Notes under the pieces: generated by a model
What the model was told of the DNA's origin: nothing
The model's input: the letters and a program-made list of their open reading frames with translations, nothing else
The model's database searches: none
Source: Lycorma delicatula
Lineage: Eukaryota; Arthropoda; Insecta; Hemiptera; Fulgoridae
Reading direction: 5' to 3'
Length of the DNA: 64,000 nt
Assembly (NCBI RefSeq): GCF_047948215.1
Contig: NC_134460.1
Location: 149,786,049-149,850,048, forward strand
Part shown: piece after piece, positions 1-13,400 of the stretch
Layout: each line of letters starts with the position of its first letter
How positions within the stretch are numbered: position 1 is the first letter of the stretch
Translations under genes and position numbers: made by a program

Positions 1-1301
1 TTCATAAATTGATAAACATACCTGAGGATCAAAAATCATACATACTCGTATGATTCAGAAGCATCTATAAACCTAAGAATCATTTTACGACTAGTGCTTC
101 AGAGCACAGAAAAATATGGGTTAATATTTAGGGTAAATAGTAGTAGAGTACAATTAAAAAAATTATATCGTCCAGAGTCCTGAACAAGACATAAAACTCT
201 ACATCAGAGGCAGTTCCTCCAATCATCTTGATAGTTTCTACTTTCTACTTACTTTATTCCTTCTTCTTTACATAATTTCAAACTGGACCAGCTCAAAAAA
301 TCTTAGATCTAATAAAATATAATTAAATTTTTAATTTTCCTTATTAACTGACTATACTTTGAATTTCTCATCCAAGAGCTTTATCAGCGACCACATCAAA
401 TACTTGATTTTTCTGTATTAAAAACACAAAATTTAAAAAATTTTAAATAGAGAAATCTATATAACAATGTATACTATGAAAACACTGCCAGAACATACAA
501 AAATTTATTCAATGTTATAACGTACATTTTTTAATTTATTACCTAATTCTGCTGCTAGGTTACATTTTAATATACTACCGATGTAAATAAGGTGATACCT
601 ATGGAAATAAAATTTACCCTAAAACTACATGCTTTGTTATGTTAAAATAACCTGAGTATTGTTCAATTTTAGATCTGTGAACATTGATTTCACAAAAAGA
701 AAATCACCTAAAAAATTATCTTTATGTCAACCTGCAACTATGCTGCTGTTAAGTGTTATATGATTATAAGACTTAAGTGGAAGTACTTTATTGAATCAAA
801 TAAAATATTTCTTTCTTATATCTGAGATATATTCCCAGACTTAGTTTCAACCGATTCAGTAGTAATTAGGTTGTATATATCAATAAAACACTGAAAGTTT
901 CTAGTAAAACAAACTTTGGTTGATTTATTGTTAGGACTCCTTTGCTTTGATTAATTTTTAAAGTACAGATTTATATCAGATTACTATTGTGAATGTGGTA
1001 AGAATGTATGGTAAAATTTTAGAAATTTTCAATAAAATTTTGTTATTTCTTATATGGCATTAGTGCTTAATTATTTTGCTACAATATATAATCATCTTAC
1101 AAAAGGAAAACATTTTACTGTTCTTGGAGGTAACTTAAATTACTATTTAAATGTCATATTAATGTTCATTTTTAAATAATTAGTAAGTTTTGTCATTGGA
1201 AATAAGACAAATAATTGTTTTTAGAATTGTTTATAACATAATGTAATTTAATCAGTTCAAGAATGGAAAATTTATCTCAAAATAAAATTTTTTCTTTCTA
1301 G
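1..1301 (+). other. Intron of the ABCG gene (upstream part)
   Basis: AT-rich sequence ending in the branch/pyrimidine tract and AG at 1300-1301. I see no exon carrying Walker A (GxxGxGKS/T) in any + frame, no RNA gene and no recognisable repeat. Confidence 0.6.
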
Positions 1302-1447
1302 ATTGATGAAATTTTAGAAACGTTGGGATTAACAGATTGTATGCATACTCGTTGTTGTCATCTTTCCGGTGGCCAAAAGAAGAGAGTTTCGATCGCTTTA
1401 GAACTTGTGAATAACCCTCCAGTAATGTTCCTTGATGAACCGACTAG
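1302..1447 (+). CDS. ABCG exon A: ABC signature and Walker B
   Basis: The exon starts after tttctttctag and ends at a GT donor (gtgtgt), with 146 nt read in phase 0. It encodes the signature [15 protein letters not shown] and the Walker B strand VMFLDEPT, where the Glu after the Asp is the expected catalytic base. The last two bases, ag, join the first base of exon B to make Ser of the D-loop. The Walker A motif is not in the 1.3 kb upstream, so it must lie in an earlier exon outside the window. Confidence 0.95.
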
Positions 1448-4400
1448 GTGTGTATTTTGAATTTTACATATTTGCTTTAAAGTTAGTATTTCTGTTAATT
1501 TGTCATTAAATGGAAAGAAATCAATATGATTCAAAGTTAATTCTATATTTATATAATGATATGTTATAATTTATGGATGAATATATGAAATATAAACACA
1601 CTAAATTATATTGAAGGTGAGAAACTGGAACATAATGGAATACAAATATGTCAGGGATATGTTATCGCCCTCCTTAGAGACTGCAAAGACTAGACATTTA
1701 CATTTTGCCAAAACGAGGTGGTTTTTAGGATGGTGGTTGTGTGTTTTATCATGACTGGTACTCATGATTATTTAATGGACATAAGGTAGGATTGTGTTCC
1801 AATCCTAGTTTATAGATCTTTTTGAGATGCAAGGAGGGTCGTGTCTGCTGGGTGTTGCATAATTGCATCATTTCAGTCCAATCTCTGAAAGCTATAACAG
1901 TGTACTAAGACTGAGGTTGGTCTAGCAGGATTGTGCCTGGGGTTCCTAGTTCTGGCTGTTTATACATTCTTTATATGATGGCTGATGGCTAATAATTGCT
2001 ACAGTTTGGTGGATTGGTTAGGTAAACTAGAAAAAAATTCTTGTCTTCAAGTGTAGGTTGGACAAGTCTTCCTGTTTCTTAGGTTGTTTTTTTCTGTGGG
2101 AAAAAGTATGAACTGTTCAGATATGAAATTAATAAAAAAGCAACAAAAATGAATTGAATAAATGTGTAAGAAAACATAATACACTAAAATTTTCAGAATT
2201 TCATTATTTACAGGTAACATTAATAATAAAGTTGAAAAGACATCAAAGGAGACTGGTATAAACTTCATACCAATTTTGGAAAATCTATGAATATTATAGA
2301 ATGTAAGGGTTCACTCTGAAATTTTTCCAGAAAAATTTATAAAGTCAGGAAGGCTAAACCGACAAAAATTAAGTAATTTTAGGATTTTATGATTCGTAAA
2401 CCATAACTCTTTTTGATTATGAGCATCATAAAAAACATTCACGATGCATACATCAAAAATACAAGTTGTTTAAGTTAATTTTAAAGTAGAAGTTTTAAGT
2501 GATAAAACTATAAAGGAAGAACTGCAAAAATAGGATTAGGTGAATCAAATACCTAACCCAAGATATGTGATATAATAAATATTTTGTACTGAAGAGAAAT
2601 CATACTGTAAAAAGGAAAGGAAAATACCAACAAATCAGAATTGAGAATGACTGATAAAATAAAATCATGTACACTAGTGAAAGAAAATTTAAACAATTTT
2701 CTAAATAAACTAAATTTAATGTTACTTTGAATAAAGAACTTAAGTTCCATTATTCTGATATATTTTTACATTTTCAAAAATTAAATATGTACTTAAGGAT
2801 TTTATTTTTTATGATATTACCAAAGTGCTTTCAATGAAGTGAGCTATCATACACGAAGGTAAATAATCGATTTTATATTCCTATGATCTGTTATAGTGAA
2901 ATTTAAATATTTTTGATACTAAACACTCATTGCTATATCTATAGTAAGCGCAATTTTTCTTGAAATATAAACCTCCAAAATACAATAATTAGACAAGTTA
3001 AAATATCCTATTAATTTCCAATAACTAGTTTCACAGTATCCCACATCCTCTTTTGGTATATTAATTCTTAATTGTTTTTATTTTTTGTTATCTTTTATGA
3101 TCGCACAGGATCACTTTAGTCAGTCCATTATCAAAGTCTCCTTGATGGTACTGTTTGGGCATTGCCGTCCTCCCAGTATATTTTCATACGTTCTGATCTT
3201 TGTACCCTTTCTAGTGTTCAAAATGTTCGTGTTCTGAGTTTTTCTCTTGTGAGTGTGTTTGTTACTGTTTAATTTTATCTTATCTGCAGTATCTTCTGGT
3301 GTTAGGCCAATTTCCTTCAGATCCTCTTATTTCTCTGATCCACCTGCATCCTGTTTTGTTGTTTTTCAAGTCGAGATTGTACTTTACTAGTTCTTTTAAG
3401 AAGTTATGAATCTTGCATCCTCTTGATATGTTCAAAGAATCCTAGTCTCCTCTTGCGCACGGTATCAGTAATGGGATCTTAACTCTTTGTACATGACTGT
3501 CAGGCACGATCCACCACTACCCATTTTTTTGGTACTTTTTATTAATCCATGTTCTTCAAATTCTTTTGATTTTCTGGAGTCTGTCTGTCTTTGATTACTC
3601 ATCCAGGTAGAAGAGTGTTTCTGCTGCATAAGCAGCTTTTGGTTTTATAACTATGTTGTAGTGTCTTATTTTTGCATTTATTGACAGGCAATTTTTACTG
3701 TAAGTGTACCAGGTTAATTTTTCAGCTTTAGCTAGTTTGTTTCTTATTTGGATCAAGGTTTTTTTCATTTAGGTAGTTTGTTATTATTTCTCTCTGTTAT
3801 TATTTAAATTGGGTTATTATTTTGATTTTATTACTGTTTACTTCTTTTAATCGTGTTGGTTTTTGAGGATAATTTCAGTTTTTTCGAATGACATTTTGGG
3901 GCCAACTTTATTTGCAATGTTTTGAAGTTCTAATATCTGTGATTTAGCTTTGTTGATGTCGTTTGCTAACAATGCCAAGTCATAGGCAAACCAAGACTGT
4001 TTGTTTTGATTTTTCTGCCTATTTTTACTTTTAGGGGGCATTTTTTAAACCAATCCCTCATTACCATTTCTAGAGAACAGTTAAATAATATCAGTGAGAA
4101 CCCATTGCCTTGGTGTAGTCCTGTTTTTATCTCAAATGGTTTTGAGAGCTTGCCTCTGAACTTCACCTTCAACTTAGTTTATGAGAGTCAGTATAAAGTT
4201 CATTAATTTGGTATGTAGTCCAAGGTATCTTAGAATTTTTAGTAGGGATTTTCTGTGGTTGCAGTCATAAGCTTTCTTGAAATCTACAAATGTTATCACC
4301 ATGTCTGTTTCTTTGGTTCAGCCAGTGGAGTATTCCTTAAAAGATCTTTCATGATTGACAATCAAGGGGTCACCTGTGGTGGGACTAGCTCCCGAGTTAC

Positions 4401-7400
4401 AACTCTAGATGCAATTAATGAGGTGTGATTTGATGATAAATCTATGAAGTTTGTTTAGATTCAGTTCACCAGACAAACTTCTACTTGTTTCGGATATATC
4501 CAGGCACACCACGTGGAAGCTCAATCCAACATTTGTTAAAGTGGACATTTTGGAGAAAAGTTACAAAGTCTGATTCTAAACATTACACCCAATATTATAT
4601 CTATTATATTAATCCAAATTATTTTAACTTTTTGTCATTTTATTTGAAATTATCTAATACGTTTGAATATATTAATTTGAATATCTTGTATCATGTATCT
4701 TTTAATTTCTTTGTTTATCTTTATTTGAATATGTTTTAATGTAATAGATATAGAATTTAATACCAACTATAGATGCAGGATACTATAAAAACTAGTTGGA
4801 ATTGGAAATTAATATGGTAATATTAATATTTAATTGCTGTGTTTTGGTGTTATTTCATATAATATTAAATTATATTAACACAGTGGACAATATGTCAAAT
4901 TATTTGCATATTCAAAAATATATATATATATATAATTTTTTACATATTTAGTTATATACTTATTTTCTTGTATACGTTTCTCAATTACAATTGCATGATA
5001 TGATTACACTGATATACATAATTTTTGTTTCCTAACATGTGATAATCTGTTTTTTTATGCTGAAAATGAATATGAACTCACAATCTTTCTATCACCCACC
5101 ATTTTTGAAAAATTTTTAAATTTTAAAAGATTTTTCATTTTTCAACATACAGTTAGCATTTTAAGCTCCTATATTATATTTTGTTAGCTTATTTTTTATT
5201 GTTTAATTTTTTTAACATAATTTGTAAGCTCTAAATAAACAATACTAGACAAAAAATTAAATCATATCATAGTCACATATTACTGAAGAGTGAGCCTTCA
5301 TGGACAAGATTAATCAGGTCTGAACAGGTCAAAATACGTAGCTGAAAACACAGCTGTGGTGTTTGTATTAAGCACTGGATTTAGGAATGAGTTAATTTTG
5401 TTCAGTCTTACTGCTGTCTTAAATTTATTAACAGTGCAGTGCAATGATGTGGATGCCTTTTGTTATGTATGTGGTGAGTTTACTGTAAAATCAAACAGAA
5501 GAAACAATACACTTGTTGGGTAAAATTACAAAATAAAATGACACACAGCTCATATTTGCCAAAAGAAATTGGACTTTAATTAGAAAGAGAACAACTTTTT
5601 CTTAAATCATAACCTTAAAAAATTAAATGAAATTACAAAATAAACTTAACTTAATCCTAAACAGAACTTATACAAGAAATATCAGCTGAATCAACATATG
5701 AATTATAATATTAAATGAGAAATACATAAATATACATTTTTCAGATAAATGTTTTGAGAATATACAATTTAACAAAGCCTGAAAACAAAACAAATTAAAA
5801 ATACCTTTTTTTTTACAAATATATACTTAAAACATAGTGTAACTGGAAAGCTGTCGCATTACTGACATATTCTGTAATAATGAAAATTAGCAAAGAACAA
5901 ATGTCATTAACTTAGGAAAATAAACTACAGTAATTCTTATCATTGGCACTGGCATTTTCTGAATTATGAACATCATCATACTTAGCATTAAATAATTAAA
6001 ACATGTAATTCTAGTTAGTTGTAGAAAAAAGGCCAGGATAATATTCCAGTATAAAAAAGAGTTAATTACAATATAATCAAATTGTGCTAAGTAATCATAT
6101 AAAAAGAGTTCATTTAGTACGCAAGCTTTCTTGAAAATATTAAGTTTCTTAGCCATTCTCATGTTAATGACTTCTTTTTTCTAATTTGTAAAAATAATAT
6201 AATACTTGATTGAGCAAAACAATATTTAACATTGATTAAAATTATTAACAACAGCAAGAAGCTAAAATATTGAAATTATGTGAAATATAAGAAGTTTGAA
6301 TAGCAAATTTTAGTACTTAAAATAAATAAAGAAATAAAATTATAAATAATTGTTATCAAATGACTATAACTGTCTCATTAAAATTGTTATTTTCCAAATT
6401 AAGTCAAGAGGTTGTGCAGTTACAAGAGTCAATGGAGTACAATAGAAAACATTCTTGAAAGTTGCTAAAATGTATATAAAATGTTATTAATCAACACATT
6501 CATGTTCATTAATGTTTGTGACATACATATTTTTATAATTCTGAAGTGGTATTTAATTACAAGTAGATTTGATAATAACAATAGTTGGCAATAATAGCAG
6601 ATAAAATATGCTACACATGAAAAATACTAACATAACCTTTATCTAAGCCAACTTGCATGACTATACTTGAGTGAAAAAATGGTTTTTAAACCAATCTTGA
6701 ATTTTAAATTCATAAAGTACAATTAGTTGCGTATTTCACTAATTTTACTAAAAACATATCTGTATAATATAAATTAATAATCTGAATTTGCCTTAATTAC
6801 ACATAAATACAAACAGTTTATCCTTGGCGTAGTCTTCAATGGCGTATCAAAAAAATACAGAGGTAAAACTTTGTTTAGAAATTGAGTAATACGGAGCGTC
6901 TCAGATTTGTAGTAATGAGTTTGGAGAGAATTCTGCATCGATAAAATTGGCTGGTTTGTAGCAACTGAACCACTTTCAATACTAGACGATATCTACTGAA
7001 TTTGAAAATTAACTTAACAAAGAAACAAGGCAAAACAAAACATAGAAATCGGTGAAATCACGAAACACTGACGAGTAGAACAAGAAGAATATGGCAACAG
7101 AGAATTACCAACGTTTATGAAGGCACGAAGATGATGAGAGTATTAACACATTAAGCGAGAGAACCGCAATCTGGTCCTCCGGGCCGGAGGACCAGCCCGT
7201 GCATCCAAACAACATGAAGATCTGAACTAGAATGAACAAAGCTGCGTGGTGAGAAGTAGGGGAAGCGAACAAGGCAATGGACAGAAGAGAGTGTGTGTTG
7301 ACAACAAGAGTAGTGTTTAAGTGTTAGTATGAGAACGATTAGGGAAAACGTGTGGAATTTGGGAACGATGACAAAACAAAAATAATTCACAAGTAGTACA

Positions 7401-10400
7401 ACAATTCACAGTACGCACAAGTAGAAGAATGACATCATAGCACACAAAGAGAATTAGACTTCTAGGAACTATGACAATATTAAAATTGGTGAGAACAAAA
7501 AACACTTAAGACTAATTTGGCTAAATAAATGAGTGAAGAAATATGCTGACACTATTTAAGATGACGCAACAGTCAATCAAGCTGGAGCCGAGAGAAATTG
7601 ATAACGAAAACAACAAACCAACAACCTATTTTAAAAGTACACATAAGATAAGCCTTACAAAAATGCAAAATAAATTTACCAAGCCTGTAATAACTACAAG
7701 ACTCAACCATAATCTCGAATTTATTGGAATAAAACTACTTTACGCATTGGCGTAAACAACACTTTTAATTAAAAAGACATATCACTTGTACTTTCAGTGT
7801 AAATTGGTGATCAGGAAAAGACATGGGCTCCTCATATAGCATTCATTAATTGTTCTGTATATTTAAGATGATGGCTGAAAGGTACATGGAAGGCTTTGCC
7901 ATTTGGTGTACCTATGGTTTGGCGTGAACCAAAGGATCATGTAACCAATTGTTACTTTTTTTAACAAGTGTGTTTGTAATATCTAAACAATCTGTAAAAT
8001 ATCCTTCATTGCAATCTGCAAACAGGTCTGAACTTCACAGTGAAATTATTCCAGTTCCTGAGCCACCTGTGAATGTATGTTTCGAAAGCAAGGATGAAGA
8101 ATCATGCAGTACTGAAGAAGACAGAATGATTTTGATTTTGAATTATCTTCTAATAAGCCATATCTTATATCACAAGGTAAATTAAATTCTAACTTGGTTA
8201 GGAATTTAAATTTATGAAAAATCAAGCTGAATTGTTAATCAAGAATTGTTGATCAAGACTGCAAGGTTGGAATTTACTTAAAAAAAAATAAAATTGCAGG
8301 ATTTCAAAGTCTACAAAAAGAACTTTCTCAGTATTTCATTAATGAAAATAATTTGGTTTACTGCACGAATATTGATGACCTTAGGTTGCACTTAGGACAA
8401 GTTCATAAACCTGAGGACTTGCGCCTTTTCATAGATTCATCCAAGTATATTTTAAAAGTGGTTCTATTACACAACATTAACAAATATCCTTTGATGCCAG
8501 TCGCTTATGGTATTAATTTGAAAGAGAATATGATGTGATGAAAGACATTCTTGAAAAAATAAATTATAAAAAACATAGCTGGAACATATATGGTGATTTG
8601 AAAGTTATAGCTACCTATTTTGTTAGGCATGCAGTTAGGCTATACTAAGTACATGTGTTTTTTTTTGCAAATGGGACAGTCAAGCTAGGGATAAAAATTA
8701 TGTTACCAAAGAGTGGAAGAAAGGAGACAACTTAATACCAGATGGGACAAATATTATTTATGAGCCCTTAGTTGAACCCAAAAAAATATGTTTACCCCCT
8801 CTCAATATCAAGCTAGGACTAATGAAAAATGTTGTAAAAGCAATTAAGAAAGACAGTCCCCGATTTTTGTATATCAAGCAGAAATTTGTGAATGTAAGTG
8901 AAGGAAAAATTAAAGAAGGAATATTTGTTGGTCCTCAAATAAAAGAATTGGTCAAAGATGATATATTTAACTCAAGGTTAAATAATGTTGAAAGGTGCAT
9001 GTTGAGCTTCATTTAAAGACGTTTGCAAAAACTTTCTTGCCAAACAGAAATCTGACAATTACCATGATATTGTTAATCAACTTCTTACTTCATACAGAGG
9101 TATGGGATGTAATATGTCTTTGAAATACATTTCCTCCACTCAACCTTGGAGACGTAAGTGACAAACACTGTGAATGTTTCCATAAAGACGATTCGGTGAT
9201 GGAAACCCTCAGCATAAAGGGAAATGGATTACTAACATGCTAGCCGATTACTGTAGAACATTAATTTGGGATAGACCTTAGGCTACTTATAAAAGAAAAG
9301 CATCAGTGAAATTATTCTAACACAGGCATGGCCATGCATTTTAATTAACCATACATCTCAGGAATGGTCGAACTGAAACTGTACAAGACTACACTTCATT
9401 TACACTTATACATATCATCCTCTGAAGTATTATCTAAACGGTAGTTACCAGAGGCTAAACAGGAAAAAGAAAGAAAGAAAGGTATGGCCATGCAAAATTA
9501 TACATTTTATAGATTTTAACTATATTTTCCCTTAATTTTTTTTTAAACTTTATTTATTTAAAACTAAGGGTGAAATAAAAATTGTACTTACAGGTCTGTA
9601 ATGTATACAAAAAAGAATTCAAGAAATTGTATCATACTTAGAAAAATTTTTTTTTTTTGTCTATAAGTGTTAATACAATATTATATTTACATACAGTAAA
9701 ATAAATTTCTTTAATGGAAAAAACCAAATATAGTACATTTTTACTTACATCCAAAAATTGTCAACTGCTATCACACTCTTCACCAATGTCAGTCACTGCA
9801 AATGAGATTGCAATTTTTCATTTAAATTTACCATTTTGTGAAATTTTTACCGCTAATCACTTTGGAAAAGAGTATCATCATACTATTTTTATTACTAAGT
9901 TTGTTTTGAGTGACTTTTTTTTAATATTCCACAGTATGTTTGATTTTCATGTTCTACGTGAGCATCTCTTGTTCATGTAATAAATTAAAATCTCACTATT
10001 CTGAAGCTCTAAACAAGTAAATAAGATCTGTAAAACAAAAAAATCAAGAATAATTTTATAATCTTAAAATTACAGTACCATATGTTAAAAAAGGTAACAA
10101 ACATATGTACTTAATTTTTTTAGTAATATTTTTATATTAAAATAAACTAATATTATTATTTATAAATTTATTGTATTATATTTAAAAAATAAATTTTAGA
10201 TTGTTTGTATTTCAGCGGTTTAGATAGTTCATCATGTTTTCAATGTTTAACTCTATTAAAGTCGCTGTCACATGGCGGTCGCACAATTATTTGTACAATT
10301 CATCAGCCAAGTGCTAGATTATTTGAAATGTTTGACCAAATATATACATTGTCTAGTGGACAATGCATTTACCAAGGACCAGTGCACTGTTTAGTACCAT

Positions 10401-13400
10401 TTCTTGGATCTCTTGGACTTCAATGTCCTAGTTTTCATAATCCTGCAGACTTCAGTAAGTTTTTATTTTTTTATTTGTTGTAGTAGTAAGGTTTTCTTGA
10501 AGTTTTGTTTGACATATATGTACTTACTGTTCTTATTGACTACCATTATTTATTTTTTATGAATTTTAAGATGAAAACATCAATTTATATTTATAGAGCC
10601 TAATTAATGTTAAAACATTTTACAGAAAAAAATAAAGATTTTAATAAATGTTATTTAAAAAATATATAAAGGTACTGAGTACGTTCAAATAAAGAATATA
10701 GAGTTTTATGTACTCATGAAAAATAACTGATATAAATGAAAATACAATCCACAATTTAACTTTAGTTTATAAAACTACTTTGTGAAACAGTGTGATTAAA
10801 TCATTTAGCTCAAACAGAGATTTTTTTAGCCACCAGACCACCACCATTAGGTATTGCTTAAGAAGCCCAAATAAAGTTACATAAAAATGTCTATTTTTTC
10901 TGTACCAAAACTAAATTTAAATAAAATTATAACAATCCATTTACATATGTAAATTTATATATATCTTCTTACAGGTTGTGTCATAAAGAGCACCCTGGTT
11001 TAAAATATTTTGCCAAATTCATCTCACCTCCCAGAAAAACTGGGTGACAAAAATTTTAGAAAAAAGTTACACATATGTTATTTTGCGTATTCTATGTTAT
11101 TAAATATACTTGTCTTGCAGAATATGTGCTAGAATACTCAATAATTAACCTTTACATTAATCCATAAAAAAATACCAAATAGGTGTAATATAAGAACACT
11201 TGTTCTTTAACACATAATATAAGAACACATCTTTGACATGTTTAGCTTTACTTACTTATTAAATCTTTCTAATCCTTCATAGTGAATAAGTATGATCTAT
11301 AAGAGTTCTGGGATGGAAAATAGTTTTTTTTTATAAATATCTAAAAAATTATTGATTTTACAAAGATGTTATCTATTAGAACTTCTTCAAAGATTATAAA
11401 ATTCCCTGAAATTGGCTTTTTGGGTCCTTAATGATAAAAAATTATCAATTTTTGACACATTAAGCTTTTTTGTATTTTTAACCTTTTATGAAAGACTTTT
11501 TTTCAAGTCTTCAATAATAATTTTATCACTAAATATCTAATTAATTAGAAGTTTTAGAAAAATTATTTTCCTACAGATTGTGACCTCATTCTTTGTAACA
11601 CCTTCAAAGTTGGTTGAGATAAGGACAAAATTTGAAGAAACAAATAATCTCTGAAAAGATATGTTTTCTGTGGTTAACACCTCAGTTATGTAAGTTTAGA
11701 AAAAAAATCCATATGGTGTTCATTCATTTTTAAATAAGGAATAAGATTATGCTTTTTTTAAATATATTAATATGTGTATTACTTATATAGTGTAAAATTA
11801 AGAATCATGAAAATATAATTAATAATTTTTTTACAGATTACATTTGACTCATCTATTTAGGCAATTGCAATACTGCCAATGTGAGAGTTGTTATGTATGT
11901 TTGATATTGCTGTGAACAACAATTTAATATTAAAATTTAATTGTACAGCTTTTTCTATGTACAGTTTTTGTACATATTCTTTTTATATTTGTATAACAAT
12001 ACTAGAATTTTTTGTTAAATTTAGATGCATAATGGAAAATTCTTTAGGCATTTAATACTTTAAATTCAGAGAACAGTGACCATAATGAAGTAATGTAATG
12101 TAATGTGAAATCAGTTTCTTTTTATAAAATATGAGCACTATTTTTTAGTACAAAGGATAAAATTATTGTCTAGATAATAAGTTATAACATATTCTGAAAG
12201 GAAAGTCTCTCTTCTGTCAAAGTTTATATTAAGTTGTTCATAAATACTTCTATCAATGTAAAATTATCCTTTTATAAGTGACAAAAATAAGTGTAGAAAC
12301 TCTATTTTTAAGGGCAACAGTGTGTAAAAATTCAAACAGTTAATTTCAACATACAGAATTCAAAGGAAACCCAAATTAATGAAAATTTTAATGAATTTTT
12401 CGTCCCAAAGTTGGCATAACTATATTCATTAACATTTCTAGGCTTCTCGGCACATGGTGGTCCATCTGAACTGGGCAATTTAGACTGGTTTAAAAAAATT
12501 TATATTTGTAATATTTCGTTACATGAGTTTTATCACCCGAAAGAAAAAACTATGCAGATTTGTTCTATGTAAAAAAAAAGGCAAATATGAGTTCCCAGAG
12601 TTTGTAATGTTGAAATTTCCCTTTCAAACACAGAAAAAAATAGGTTCACTTACTATTTTTTTAATTATTATATGTATTTTAAGTTATTTATACCGCATAT
12701 AACACATTTTTAGAAACATACTCTTTCGATACAATATAAATTCATTTAGATATCACTTTGGAGTGAATGGTTATAACACTTGAAAAAAACGTTTTTTTAG
12801 TAAAATATAGCACAAAACCAGAGTCTGTCTGATGTTTTACTTCCACTGAATACTAGTTTTACACTTTAATTATTTACACTTGAGAACTAGGTATAGATAG
12901 GAACATTATTATTCTTAAAAAACTATTTTATAATAAAAAATAAATAATAATTATAAGAGTTGTCACAATGTTACGAAAGTGTAATTGAGAGTGTAATATT
13001 GCCGATAACAGAAGATGAAGTTGAAAGTAAGCCTAAAGCTAATTTGGTACAAATAAGAATTCTCAGCAGAAATGGAATTTCAGAAGAAAAACCAAAAATA
13101 ATAGCACTATTAAGCCTAGAAGTAGAATCGTTAGAAATAATATCACTTACCAAAGGTTCAGTTACAGAAACAACTTTTTTTATTTTTGAATGCCGGTGGT
13201 CATAATTATCATTCGATGAATAAAAATCATGATAATAAAAAAAAGATCTTTGTACGTCAGGTCCCTATCATCACCATCTAGTTTCCCTACATTAATCAGT
13301 TATGTACAACAAACACAATCTCAATTTATTCATCAGAATTAAAATTTTCTCCATCGCTATCATCCAAGATATTGTACAATTCAACTAATTTAGGTTCATA

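Noticed and set aside
9714..9980. 88-codon + frame
   Set aside because: AT-rich chance frame in intron with no family features.
12960..13205. Overlapping frames on both strands, 81 and 60 codons
   Set aside because: No recognisable domain, no splice or promoter context, and lies in an ABCG intron.
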